This document shows positions 50,261 to 59,400 of a stretch of 64,000 bases of DNA, one piece after another; within the stretch, counting starts at the first letter, position 1, and every line of letters starts with the position of its first letter. Below the pieces are notes generated by a model. It searched no databases. It saw nothing but the letters and a program-made list of their open reading frames with translations, and was not told the origin of the DNA. The stretch is from CAYQTE01 sp964420285 (GTDB lineage: Bacteria; Planctomycetota; Phycisphaerae; Tepidisphaerales; Tepidisphaeraceae). The stretch is taken from NCBI GenBank assembly GCA_964420285.1, contig CAYQTE010000013.1, positions 1 through 64,000 of the forward strand, given 5' to 3'. The translations under genes were made by a program, and so were the position numbers.

Positions 50261-51000
50261 CACGTGGTGGATCAACGGCGTCGGGCAGCGGCGTCGTCGG
50301 CAAGACGATTCTGGACTATTTTCATCGTTCCGAATTGCCGCTGGCAAGTCTGCTCTTCCTGCTGCCACTGATCGTGATGTTCGAGGTGGCATCGCGGTAT
50401 TACACGACGGGCGATCCGATCGCATTTTGGATGATTGGGCGGTTTTTCAACTGGTTTGGCGTCGGCGGGCGATCGCTGCCAGCACTGGTCCTGGTCGCAA
50501 TCTTGCTGGGCTGGCACATGGCACGCCATGATCCGTGGAAGTTCGATATCCGCACGCTGCCGGTTATGGCTCTGGAAACGATGTTCTTGTCGCTGCCGCT
50601 GATGATACTGTGGGCGGCCATCGTCGGACGGCGAGTTTCGCTGAGCGTGCATCTGCCCGTCGGCAAATGGACAGCACTGGCCGTATCCTCTATCGGCGCC
50701 GGGATTTACGAAGAGTTTTTGTTCCGTCTGGTGGGGATGACGATTCTGTACCTGGTGCTGGTCAGGCTGTTCCAGTTACCGAAGGTATGGTCATCCCTAC
50801 TAATGGTGTTGGGTACGGCGGTCTTATTCTCGGCCTACCATTACTTGGGCACAGAGGCCTTCGAATGGCGATTGTTCACGTTTCGAACAGGGGCGGGAAT
50901 TTATTTTGCCATGCTGTTTCTGACGCGTGGATTTGGCATAACTGCTGGTGTACACATATTTTACGATCTGGTGATTTCAGCCGCCTTCTGGCTGCGCTAG
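50257..51000 (+). CDS. CPBP-family intramembrane metalloprotease
   Basis: A 247-residue membrane protein with about seven helices. The Abi/CaaX-protease motifs are present: EEFLFR (EExxxR), then FSAYHYLG and HIFYDLVIS with the His residues that bind the metal. It would cleave within membranes. Coupled to fliM by overlapping stop and start codons, an unusual operon arrangement whose meaning is not clear. Confidence 0.9.
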   Translation: MTRGGSTASGSGVVGKTILDYFHRSELPLASLLFLLPLIVMFEVASRYYTTGDPIAFWMIGRFFNWFGVGGRSLPALVLVAILLGWHMARHDPWKFDIRTLPVMALETMFLSLPLMILWAAIVGRRVSLSVHLPVGKWTALAVSSIGAGIYEEFLFRLVGMTILYLVLVRLFQLPKVWSSLLMVLGTAVLFSAYHYLGTEAFEWRLFTFRTGAGIYFAMLFLTRGFGITAGVHIFYDLVISAAFWLR

Positions 51001-51281
51001 CGAGCTATTAGCGTATCGCCAGAGATTTTTGCTGCGTTTTTCAGCCAAAAGCCTATAATGTCCAGTCACGACCCGCGACAGATCGTATTGTACGGGGCGG
51101 GCGGGCTGTTTATGTTCCGCAGTTTCAAGGCCGCGAATTGGATGCGCGACCTTGGCAAGTGTACCTGACAGGGAGTCTCAAGGCCGGTTGTCGGCCTGCC
51201 TGTCGGCAAGAGTCTTCGACAGAACAGACTTTGTTCTTTCTGTCACTAAGTGAGGGATGTGTTTCTCCCTCTAGAAAGAGC

Positions 51282-51851
51282 ATGGAAGCCATGAGCAGCA
51301 GTAATCGAACCAAGCAGAGGCGCTCAGGAGGACTCACTCTCCTCTTGTATCAGCGCACTCTCCATCCTGAACTGTTCCGCATCCTCAACAGCAGCCAGGT
51401 CAGCCGCCGCGCTTACGAAGCGGATATCTGGATCGTCGAGGGCGGCCACGTGATCAGCTTTACCGCCGGCAAGAACAATCTCACGGAAGTCATCGCCGTC
51501 AAGGGCGAACCATTGACCGATCGCGGCCTGTTGCAGTCGATCCCGTGCCGCGGCGAGCGCTATCATGAAGACACGTACAGCGGAAACATCCGCTACATGA
51601 TCAGCACTCAGGAAGAGCAGCTTACGCAGACGCTCTACGAGGCCACCAAGCACGAGATCGCCAGCTACGCCGCCAAGCGCGAACTCATGACCGCCGAGCA
51701 GGCCGCCACACCCGAAACCAGCGCCACACTCAGCGTTCTGGACATCGAATGCCGCAGTCATGAACTGCTGGTCCAGAGCTATCACTTCTTCGATGAGAAC
51801 CTCATGGTCATCAAGACCCAGGGAATTATCGAAGTGATGAAGAACGTCTGA
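51282..51851 (+). CDS. Conserved hypothetical protein (possible DUF2617)
   Basis: A 189-residue soluble protein from ATG 51282 (51291 is also possible). It contains QRTLHPELFRILNSSQVSRR, DIWIVEGGHVISFTAGKNNL, TEVIAVKGEPLTDRGLL and RGERYHEDTYSGNIRYMIST. The HPELF start and GHV-LTEV pattern recall the DUF2617 group, with low certainty. The first 250 bp upstream hold no gene. A strong terminator follows. Monocistronic. Confidence 0.75.
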   Translation: MEAMSSSNRTKQRRSGGLTLLLYQRTLHPELFRILNSSQVSRRAYEADIWIVEGGHVISFTAGKNNLTEVIAVKGEPLTDRGLLQSIPCRGERYHEDTYSGNIRYMISTQEEQLTQTLYEATKHEIASYAAKRELMTAEQAATPETSATLSVLDIECRSHELLVQSYHFFDENLMVIKTQGIIEVMKNV

Positions 51852-51877
51852 TTGATCGGATTCAGCAAGCGAATCAC

Positions 51878-51906
51878 GCCCGGCCCGGAAACGGGACGGG
51901 CTTTTT
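51878..51906 (+). terminator. Rho-independent terminator
   Basis: The hairpin GCCCGGCCCG-GAAA-CGGGACGGGC is followed by TTTTTC. This is a strong GC-rich stem with a GNRA-like loop and a U-tract, 27 bp after the stop codon of the preceding gene. Confidence 0.9.
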
Positions 51907-51937
51907 CGTGCGCCAATATCTGATCACAGATTTTCGA

Positions 51938-52618
51938 TCAAACACCGCGCTTCGGCCGTGGTGGCAGGCGCGTCGGCGGCGGGGATGTGCGAGGTGGCGG
52001 CGGGAGACGAACCGCAGGCGCCGCCGGACCGGCAGCAATCGGTGGCGCCTTTTCCGCCGGCTTGCCAGCCCGTTGCGGCATCATCGGCTCGACAACTGCG
52101 CCGCCCGGCTGACGCATCGCCTTCTCAACGATCTCGTATATCTTGTCGATCGGGTCGCGCTCGTAAATGTAATCGTCCAGCCGAAATGTCCGCTTGCTTC
52201 CATCGGCAAGCTGATATTCCACGATCGCGATCCCTTTCCGCTCCCACCGCGACGTGTCCATCGATTCGATCTTCCCCAGCGGAATCGGCTCATGCCCCGG
52301 CACATGCAGGATGTCCCCCGACAGCCGGATCTTCCCGCGCGATTGCCATAATCCCCACGCCAGGGCAAACACACCCGCCGGCGGCAACACGATCCCCAGA
52401 GCCTTGTTCAAAAGAATGTCCGTCTGCGTGTGCTCCAGCTCCTGCCGCAAACGCGCTCGCTCGGCGTTATCGGCCGGCCAGCGAATGAACCCGTCGTAAC
52501 AAAACCACGCCCCGATGCCCACCAGCAATACCAGCATCCCCACCCGCGTCTTGCGAAAATACGAAGCCCCGCTGGCGCTGATGTCGGGCTGATTTTCGCC
52601 GGCCGGCTGATCCGTCAT
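51938..52618 (-). CDS. Hypothetical two-helix membrane protein
   Basis: A 226-residue protein with two membrane helices (VGMLVLLVGIGAWFCYDGF and ALGIVLPPAGVFALAWGLW) separated by a charged helical loop (NAERARLRQELEHTQTDILL). A soluble beta domain follows (ILHVPGHEPIPLGKIESMDT, AIVEYQLADGSKRTFRLDDY), then a Pro-rich tail. It resembles a PH-like or bPH-type domain in pattern. Translationally coupled to the upstream small gene. Confidence 0.75.
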   Translation of the reverse strand: MTDQPAGENQPDISASGASYFRKTRVGMLVLLVGIGAWFCYDGFIRWPADNAERARLRQELEHTQTDILLNKALGIVLPPAGVFALAWGLWQSRGKIRLSGDILHVPGHEPIPLGKIESMDTSRWERKGIAIVEYQLADGSKRTFRLDDYIYERDPIDKIYEIVEKAMRQPGGAVVEPMMPQRAGKPAEKAPPIAAGPAAPAVRLPPPPRTSPPPTRLPPRPKRGV

Positions 52619-52866
52619 GTTCGCTCCGCCTTCACATCCGTTTCCATTTCCCCCGCCGCGTCCGCATCACTGCCCAGTGCCGAAAGCACCGCCCCGGCCG
52701 CCGATTCAACCTCGCGCAAAGCCAGGCGGCCGCGTTCTGGTTGCAATTGGGCGCGATAGCCGCCAGCCTCCAATTCCGCCGCATGACCGGCCGCATCCGC
52801 CGCCACCCGGCGCAGATTCCGCCCAGCCCCCCGCAAGAGCTCGGCATCCGTCCGCGCTTCATTCAT
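52615..52866 (-). CDS. Small helical protein
   Basis: An 83-residue, Ala/Arg/Glu-rich helical protein (RTDAELLRGAGRNLRRVAAD). Its stop codon overlaps the ATG of the downstream membrane protein (ATGA), typical of coupled genes. No signal or motif. The composition is compatible with coding but not decisive. Confidence 0.5.
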   Translation of the reverse strand: MNEARTDAELLRGAGRNLRRVAADAAGHAAELEAGGYRAQLQPERGRLALREVESAAGAVLSALGSDADAAGEMETDVKAERT

Positions 52867-53080
52867 CGGCCATATCGTAATGCCATTTTACCCCCCACGC
52901 CACCCATCGCCGCCCGCAAGTCTTCCCCCGCAAGCAGCGGCCCAAGCGGCCCGTTGTAACCTCCGCGTTCCCACGTCTCTGCCGGCCGCGAGCTTGTCGA
53001 ACCGGCGTGCGATATTTTGCTCCAACTCTCTTTCCGGCCATCAATTACGATCAAGAGCAGACCCAAACCCATCCCGCCAC

Positions 53081-53191
53081 CACCCGCGTTTTCAGCCGGA
53101 TATCGCGGTTCAGGCCAAAGATCACGTCCAAAACGTGCCCCAAATGTCTCGAAGAAGTTGGAACTCTGCCTGTAGGAGTTGGAACTTGGCC
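53081..53191 (-). repeat. Dispersed ~115-bp repeat family, copy 2
   Basis: Reverse-strand copy with GGCCAAGTTCCAACTCCTAC, CGAGACATTTGGGGC and CCGCGATATCCGGC, matching copies at 46384 and 63442. The surrounding 52867-53542 interval has no supported gene and includes a G-run (GGGGGGGGGTGGGGGGG, about 53315-53332). Confidence 0.7.
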
Positions 53192-53542
53192 GGGCTCAAG
53201 TGGGATTTCGTATAGATCTTTTCATGCCATTCTGGCAGCCTCCCCACCTGAACCCCCGGCCGCTCCATCTCCCCGGCTTCTTCGACGACCCCAAATGCAA
53301 CCGAATGCCCCAGAGGGGGGGGGTGGGGGGGGTTAAGATGGGTAATGCGCGACGGGCAATTGCCTGCCGACCACGCCACCGCCCATTCTCGTCTTGCACT
53401 ATCCACGATCCACTCTCGGCTATGCACTCTTTCCATACTTTACTTTAACCTAACACAGTGTGTTTTGCAATAGGAAAATTCCGGCCGGCTGCTGGTGCCG
53501 CCTTCGCCGTCCGTAACTCCCCAGCGCGCGCGAAATGCCAGT

Positions 53543-54883
53543 TCACTCGGCAGGCCGCCACAATTCTGTAACTACCAACTCGTCTGGCGGAACCCCATCG
53601 GGCAGTCCTGGCTTAACGAAGTTCTCGCGCAGATGCTTGAATAACTGATCTTCCGTCTCCGGCTTCTCGCCGATTTTCTTGCGACAGTCCCTATGAGTCC
53701 ACACCGCGTACAGCAGGGTTGCCGCTAGTTGGCGCGCCTGGGACCGAAGTTTCGCATCGGCGATGTTTAACCGTTCTCCGTGCAGAACCCTGGACCTCTG
53801 GTCATATAAGCGCTCGACATAGCGAGCGGCTTTTCTCCGCAATTCGACTGTCGGTTCGAGAAAGCCCGCGACGAAATCAGCCAGTTGCTTGGTGCCCTCT
53901 GCGCCTTTCCTGCCCAGAAGTGCGTCGATCGCAGTCACGCACAGCGCCAGCCCGATTGAATCGCTCCGCTGGGCGTCGGACTCGGCCAGGGCGCTCACGG
54001 CGTTTGCAATGCGCCGATCAAAGGGATCCTTGCTGGACTTGTTGAGCGCTGCCATCTCGATGCCGCTGAACACAAAGTTGAGGTATTTCTGGAAATCCTC
54101 CGCATGCAATACCGGTAACTGCAGTCCATCCCCAAAGTCGTCATCGCAGCGAGACGATTCCAGAAGCGCAGCCGACTTGAATTGGGATCGGATCAACGGC
54201 ACGAGTTCAACGAGGAGCCGCTCCAAAGCCCTCGATGACATGTGACCTTCAATCTCGACGAGCACGACGCTGGTCGGGTGTTCGGCATGAAAATCCGAGG
54301 CCTCCAGGCCGCCTTGGCGTTCTGAACGCCTTATCTCGACGATGCTCAGCTTGAGTTCACCGAAATGGGCGATCGTTTCGAGAAGAAGAGGGTTTAATCC
54401 AAGATTTGCCGCCATGATCTGGACATCAAGATGCGTACGACACGCGGGCAACAGCGCCGATCTGCGAGACGCCAAGACCCTGTGCTCGATTCGGTTAAGA
54501 TAAAGCTCGTACACCCGTTCGAATTCCACGAGGAACTCACCGATTTCCATGCACACCTTGAACTCATCCCACAACTCAAGCGGTGCGACGATCTTGGGGT
54601 TGAGGAGCGTGTCGGTTCGTTCCTCAAGAATTTTGGGAATCCACCTGGTATCATCGCGCTCACGATCGACAAATTTGTGACCCCCGCCGTCGGTCCCTAA
54701 GGTTCGCTTGCCGTCCTTGTGCCACATCTTGTCCTCGATGCTTCGCCACCAGTCGAGGCCAGTGTCATGAACACTTGCATTTGCTTTTGCGTCGGCAATC
54801 ACTTCAGCGTAAGCCTTACCGAGCCGGCTACGAAACTCCGGATCGCGCAACCGCGACATGAGCTGTTGTACTTGCGTTGCCAT
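53543..54883 (-). CDS. HEPN-domain protein (ApeA-like candidate)
   Basis: A 446-residue soluble protein started at ATG 54883. The N-terminal 280 residues are unassigned (MATQVQQLMSRLRDPEFRSR; KVCMEIGEFLVEFERVYELY). The C-terminal part resembles an ApeA-like HEPN domain: AIDALLGRKGAEGTKQLADF, RRKAARYVERLYDQRSRVLH, with RSRVLH matching the RxxxxH ribonuclease motif. HEPN RNases of this type act in antiphage defence or toxin systems. It stands alone in an accessory-like zone near parDE. Defence function is inference. Confidence 0.65.
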   Translation of the reverse strand: MATQVQQLMSRLRDPEFRSRLGKAYAEVIADAKANASVHDTGLDWWRSIEDKMWHKDGKRTLGTDGGGHKFVDRERDDTRWIPKILEERTDTLLNPKIVAPLELWDEFKVCMEIGEFLVEFERVYELYLNRIEHRVLASRRSALLPACRTHLDVQIMAANLGLNPLLLETIAHFGELKLSIVEIRRSERQGGLEASDFHAEHPTSVVLVEIEGHMSSRALERLLVELVPLIRSQFKSAALLESSRCDDDFGDGLQLPVLHAEDFQKYLNFVFSGIEMAALNKSSKDPFDRRIANAVSALAESDAQRSDSIGLALCVTAIDALLGRKGAEGTKQLADFVAGFLEPTVELRRKAARYVERLYDQRSRVLHGERLNIADAKLRSQARQLAATLLYAVWTHRDCRKKIGEKPETEDQLFKHLRENFVKPGLPDGVPPDELVVTELWRPAE

Positions 54884-55044
54884 AAGTCGCTCCAATCAGC
54901 ATGAACGAACTTCCCCGCCGCTGCGTCACCAGCCGTTAGTAGGACGTTGAACCAGCGGGTCGCTTGGCCCAGCCGCACCACGGCCAGCACCGACCCGATT
55001 TTACCACATCCGTCCGCAAGGCGTTACGCGCCGGCAGCCCGCGC

Positions 55045-55161
55045 CTATCCCAAACACAGCAATACGGCCAGGATCAGTGCGATAACGATACCAAGCGGCC
55101 CCATCGCACAGCCCAACACGATGCCGACCGGCAAGAGCAATAAGAACCTTCCGCACCCCAT
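55045..55161 (-). CDS. Possible small membrane peptide
   Basis: A 38-residue frame starting MGCGRFLLLLPVGIVLGCAM and hydrophobic to its end. No clear ribosome-binding site. It may be real, but could be chance. The rest of the 54884-55380 gap shows no gene. Confidence 0.25.
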   Translation of the reverse strand: MGCGRFLLLLPVGIVLGCAMGPLGIVIALILAVLLCLG

Positions 55162-55380
55162 GGCGCCGCCCAGCGTCCTTTCTCGCGAATCAGCACTGCG
55201 TGCGCCGACATGTGCCCAACATGCGGCAGTCGCGCAATCCGCGCGCATCATGGCTGCGCGCTTCCAGCTACCGGTTCCCGGGGAGCGGTACGGGGACACC
55301 GCGCCCCTGTATCAGGTTTCCCGGTTGCCCGAACACCCTGCGGTTCATCCGCACAGGTTTATTTGCCGATGCGTCCGACT

Positions 55381-55623
55381 TCATCGCGTCGGTAACGGCG
55401 GCACTACCGGCGCTCGGCCGGCCTTTATCTCGCTAATGACAAAGTCGAACGCCTCCTCAGGCGAGGCGAGCCCCCTCTTCAGAAAAACCTCGCCCGCGAA
55501 ATTCCGATGTCCATTCTGAGAGAGGATGCTAGAGATATACCAGGTCTTTGGCCCCGGAATTTGCTTGACTGTTACAAGCTCGCCAGTCTCAAGGCGCCGC
55601 TCCCGAGTCGTTTGATCGTCCAT
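55381..55623 (-). CDS. Small hypothetical protein
   Basis: An 80-residue protein from ATG 55623 after GGGAGGCGG. Sequence: ETGELVTVKQIPGPKTWYIS, NFAGEVFLKRGLASPEEAFD, FVISEIKAGRAP. A compact alpha/beta or beta protein with no recognised family. Short intergenic gaps to parE. The clear ribosome-binding site supports a gene. Confidence 0.55.
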   Translation of the reverse strand: MDDQTTRERRLETGELVTVKQIPGPKTWYISSILSQNGHRNFAGEVFLKRGLASPEEAFDFVISEIKAGRAPVVPPLPTR

Positions 55624-55734
55624 TCCGCCTCCCGTTAGAGTCCATGAAAACGGTCCCATTTCCGTTCGCCGAGCATTTTCCGCTTGCGGCGGCAGAATTC
55701 AAGGGACACCGCCGGTTGTTGCATAGCCTGCTTG

Positions 55735-56058
55735 TCATGCCACGGTGGGCAGGATGTTGGGAAGGTCGCGCATGCCGTGGATGACGGTGAGGATTTCAAT
55801 GTGGTCTTGACCGACGCGATAGAAGATCAGGTAATTACGGAAGCGGCGTGAAAGAACTTTGTACCGGATGTTCGCCAGGCGCGGGTCGTCCGATTCCCAG
55901 GCCGGACCAGTACCGGGCATTTCAGCGATCGTGGCAAAAGCCAATTGCGCATCCTCCAGAAACCGCATCGCCGCCGGCTCGCTGTCCATGCCGATATAAA
56001 GGAAATGATCGCGAAGATCGCGCTCAGCCTGCGGCCGCTTGACGATCGAGCGACTCAT
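55735..56058 (-). CDS. parE: ParE-family toxin
   Basis: A 107-residue RelE/ParE-type toxin: MSRSIVKRPQAERDLRDHFL, DAQLAFATIAEMPGTGPAWE, LANIRYKVLSRRFRNYLIFY and IEILTVIHGMRDLPNIL. The pattern, with R-Y-x-V and YLIFYRV, is typical ParE (gyrase poison). Its start overlaps the parD stop codon, so the pair is coupled. Confidence 0.92.
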   Translation of the reverse strand: MSRSIVKRPQAERDLRDHFLYIGMDSEPAAMRFLEDAQLAFATIAEMPGTGPAWESDDPRLANIRYKVLSRRFRNYLIFYRVGQDHIEILTVIHGMRDLPNILPTVA

Positions 56059-56315
56059 TTGCGCCGCTTCTTTTGCGCCTTGAGGCGTTGCAGTCCCTCG
56101 GTCTTGATCCGCTCCCAGTCACGCGCGGTCATTGGCGTGGCTGGTCCCGATTCGAGGGCGGACAGCAGCTTTGATTCAATCCTGGCCCTGGCATCCTGAT
56201 TGTGCCGCTGGCGGCGGAGAAGATCGCGGACGTATTCACTGGCACTGCCGTAGCCATTTTGCTCGACTTGCTCATCCAGCCACGCCTTGAGTTGCGGCGG
56301 AAGAGAGATGTTCAT
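56055..56315 (-). CDS. parD: ParD-family antitoxin
   Basis: An 86-residue antitoxin starting MNISLPPQLKAWLDEQVEQN at ATG 56315 (56327 is possible). The N-terminal ribbon-helix-helix binds DNA, GYGSASEYVRDLLRRQ is the CopG/ParD core, and the C-terminal ARIESKLLSALESGPATPMT region binds ParE. It precedes parE in the same operon. The same C-terminal sequence is found as a fragment at 44876. It probably represses its own promoter through the palindrome at 56355. Confidence 0.93.
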   Translation of the reverse strand: MNISLPPQLKAWLDEQVEQNGYGSASEYVRDLLRRQRHNQDARARIESKLLSALESGPATPMTARDWERIKTEGLQRLKAQKKRRK

Positions 56316-56334
56316 TGTGGCTCTCATGTCATGG

Positions 56335-56373
56335 AGTATATCAGGCCGGCGTGCTGTGCCAAACTGTGGCACA
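56335..56373 (-). promoter_or_regulatory. parDE promoter and operator
   Basis: On the minus strand, -35 TTGGCA, 16-bp spacer and extended -10 TGATATACT. The palindrome TGTGCCA-AACTG-TGGCACA (56355-56373) overlaps the -35 box, fitting autorepression by ParD. The transcription start would be within about 10-15 nt of the ATG. Confidence 0.6.
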
Positions 56374-56434
56374 ATCCGATGTCCCACACCGAGTGCTTTG
56401 CTCCGCTCCAAGCCCGATATAGAATCCACCGCCT

Positions 56435-59400
56435 ATGCGTCGTTCTCATCGGCCGGTCAGGCTGGAATCGCTGGAGTCGCGGCGGCTGTTGTCGGCTGCG
56501 GCGGAACTTGTGCCGCTGTTGAGCACGGCGGGGACACGTCTGGTCGCGCCGGACATGGTGCCGACCTACCGCATCGAAATGGCGGCGGATGGGGCGGATC
56601 AGACGGCCGGGCCGTCGGGTTTCTCGCCCAGCCAGATCCGCACCGCGTACGGCATGAATCAGGTGAGCTTCGGCAGCGTGACCGGAAACGGGGCCGGGCA
56701 GACCATCGCGATCATCGACGCCTACAACGATCCCACCATTCAGGCCGATCTGAACGCCTTTGACGCGGCGTTTGGGCTGGCCAATACGACGCTCACCGTC
56801 GTCAACCAAGGCGGCGGGAGCACATTGCCGTCGGTCGATCCGGCCGGGCCGGGCAGCAGCGACTGGGAAGTGGAGGAGGCCCTGGACGTCGAGTGGGCAC
56901 ATTCCCTGGCGCCGGGGGCGAACATCGTTCTTGTCGAAGCGAACGATTCAAGCCCCAGCAATCTTTTCGCGGCCGCCAACTTCGCCCGACAGCAGACGGG
57001 TGTGTCGGTGGTGTCGATGAGCTTCGGCGGCAATGAGGCGTCGAGCGAGACGCAATACGATTCCATCTTCACCACGCCGGCGGGGCATTCCGGCGTGACG
57101 TTTATTGCCTCGGCCGGCGATTCCGGCTCGCCGGCGGGATATCCGGCGTATTCGCCCAACGTCCTGGCCATCGGCGGCACCGGGCTGTCGGTGGATTCGC
57201 TGGGGAACTATGTATCCGAGACCGGCTGGAGCGGTTCAGGGGGAGGAATTTCCCAGGTTGAGGCGCAGCCTTCCTACCAGAGCGGCGTGGTCACGCAATC
57301 CACAACAAAGCGCACGGCGCCGGACGTGGCGTTTGATGCCAATCCCAGCAGCGGCGTGTCGGTCTACGATTCCTACAACAACGGAACATCGCACCCCTGG
57401 GAGATCATCGGCGGCACCAGTCTGGGCGCACCAAGCTGGGCCGGGATCATTGCCGTCGCCAACCAGGGCCGTGCCATCGCCGGCGAGGGAGCGCTGACGT
57501 CGAACACCGGCACATTGTCCCTGATCTATTCGGCGCCAACGAGCGATTTCCACGATATCACCAGCGGCAACAACGGATTTGCCGCGGGGGTTGGCTACGA
57601 TCTGGTCACCGGCCGGGGCAGCCCGGTCGCCAATTTGCTGCTTCCCTATCTGGTCAACGGCACGGTTGTGACTCCGCCGCCATCACAAGGGCCGACCATC
57701 ACTTCGATCACCGCCAGCCCGACCAGTGTTCCCGAAGGCGATCAGTTCACACTCACGGCCAATGGCGTCAGCGATACGGGAGGCACCGGCCTGGTGCTCA
57801 CGTTCTACGAAGAAAGCAACGGCGCGGCCGGCCTGCAAACCGGCAGCGGCGGAGATTATTCCTTCACGCCGATCACCGACGGCAGCACGTCGATCACCCT
57901 GAACACCACTGGCGCCACGCCGGGAACCTACACGTTTTACGCGCAACTGACTGATTCGTCAGGCGCTGCCAGCCCGGCCGGCACCAGCGCGCCAACCACC
58001 AGCATCACAGTGACCGCTCCCGGCGGATCGAGCGGCTCGCCGGTGATCGGGAGCATCATCGCCAGCCCCAATCCCGTCGTGTCCGGCAATTCCCTGACGC
58101 TCACGGCGACGAACATCACCGATCCCGACGTGGACGTCACCGAAGTCATTTTCTATGAAGAGACAAACGGCATCCCCGGCCTGCAAACCGGACGGCGCGG
58201 CGGCGATTTTTCATTCCGGCCGGTCGGAGCGGCCAGCGGATTCAGCATCCTGCTGGATACCACGGGCGTCACCGGATCGCTGACATTCTATGCCCTGGCC
58301 GTCGACGCGCTGGGCAACGAAAGCGCCACGGGTACATCAGCTCCTTCCGTCGCGGTTGATATCACCAGCGACACGCCGCCGGACGCGCCCTCGGGTTTGA
58401 CCGCCTCGGCGATTTCACCCACGCAGATCGACTTGTCGTTTTCGGAGGTCAGTTCCGGCCAGACGGGCTTTACCATCGATCGCTCGACAGATCCCACATT
58501 CCAGACGTTCACACAGCTTTTCACGATCAACGTCGCCGACGCCACGACGTACGACGACACCGGCCTGACACCGAATTCGACTTACTACTATCGCGTCGAG
58601 GCTTTCAATTCCGCCGGCGACAGCGCCTTCTCGAACACGGCGCACGCAACCACCACCGCGGCAAAACTGGCATTTGGCGGCCAACCAACAACCGCGTCGG
58701 CCGGGCAATCGCTTGGCGCCGTTGTGGTGGACGTGGAAGACCAGAGCGGAAACGTTCTCGCCGCCGATGACTCTTCCGTTACGCTTTCGGTCGCCACTGG
58801 GCCATCCTCGGCGCTCAATGGAACGCTGACCGTGCAGGCGGTTAATGGCGTGGCGACCTTTGGCGAGTTGACCCTGGATATCGCCGGCACATACACGCTG
58901 GCGGCAACGGATTCGACCAGTGGGGCGACGGCTGTTGCTTCCGACAGCTTCGTCGTCAATGCCGCGGCGGCGGCAAGGCTTGCCTGGGCCGTTCAGCCCG
59001 GCAACGTGATTACCGGCGACGTCATCAGCCCGGCCGCCGCTGTGCACGTCGAGGATCAATTTGGCAACATTGTCGCCTCGAACAATTCCACCGTGTCTCT
59101 CGGCATCGCCACCGGACCAGCCAGTGCGACCCTTGGCGGCGCTACCGCTGTCGCCGCGATCCAGGGTGTGGCGACATTCAGCAACCTGTCCCTGGAGCCG
59201 GCCGGCGCTTATTCGCTCATTGCGACAGACGGCTCGCTCACCAGCGCCATATCAAGCTCGTTCAACGTTACCGCTCCGGCCTCCTTCGCGACATTAAGCA
59301 ACGGCGCCCTGCTCGTTACCTGCACCCCAGGCAACGATACCATCGCGCTGACCACCAGCGGCTCAAGCCTGATTGCCGCACTCAACGGCGTCAATTCATC

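Noticed and set aside
53315..53332. G-run as a functional G-quadruplex
   Set aside because: The run is in a gene-free gap and may be simple-sequence slippage. There is no supporting context.
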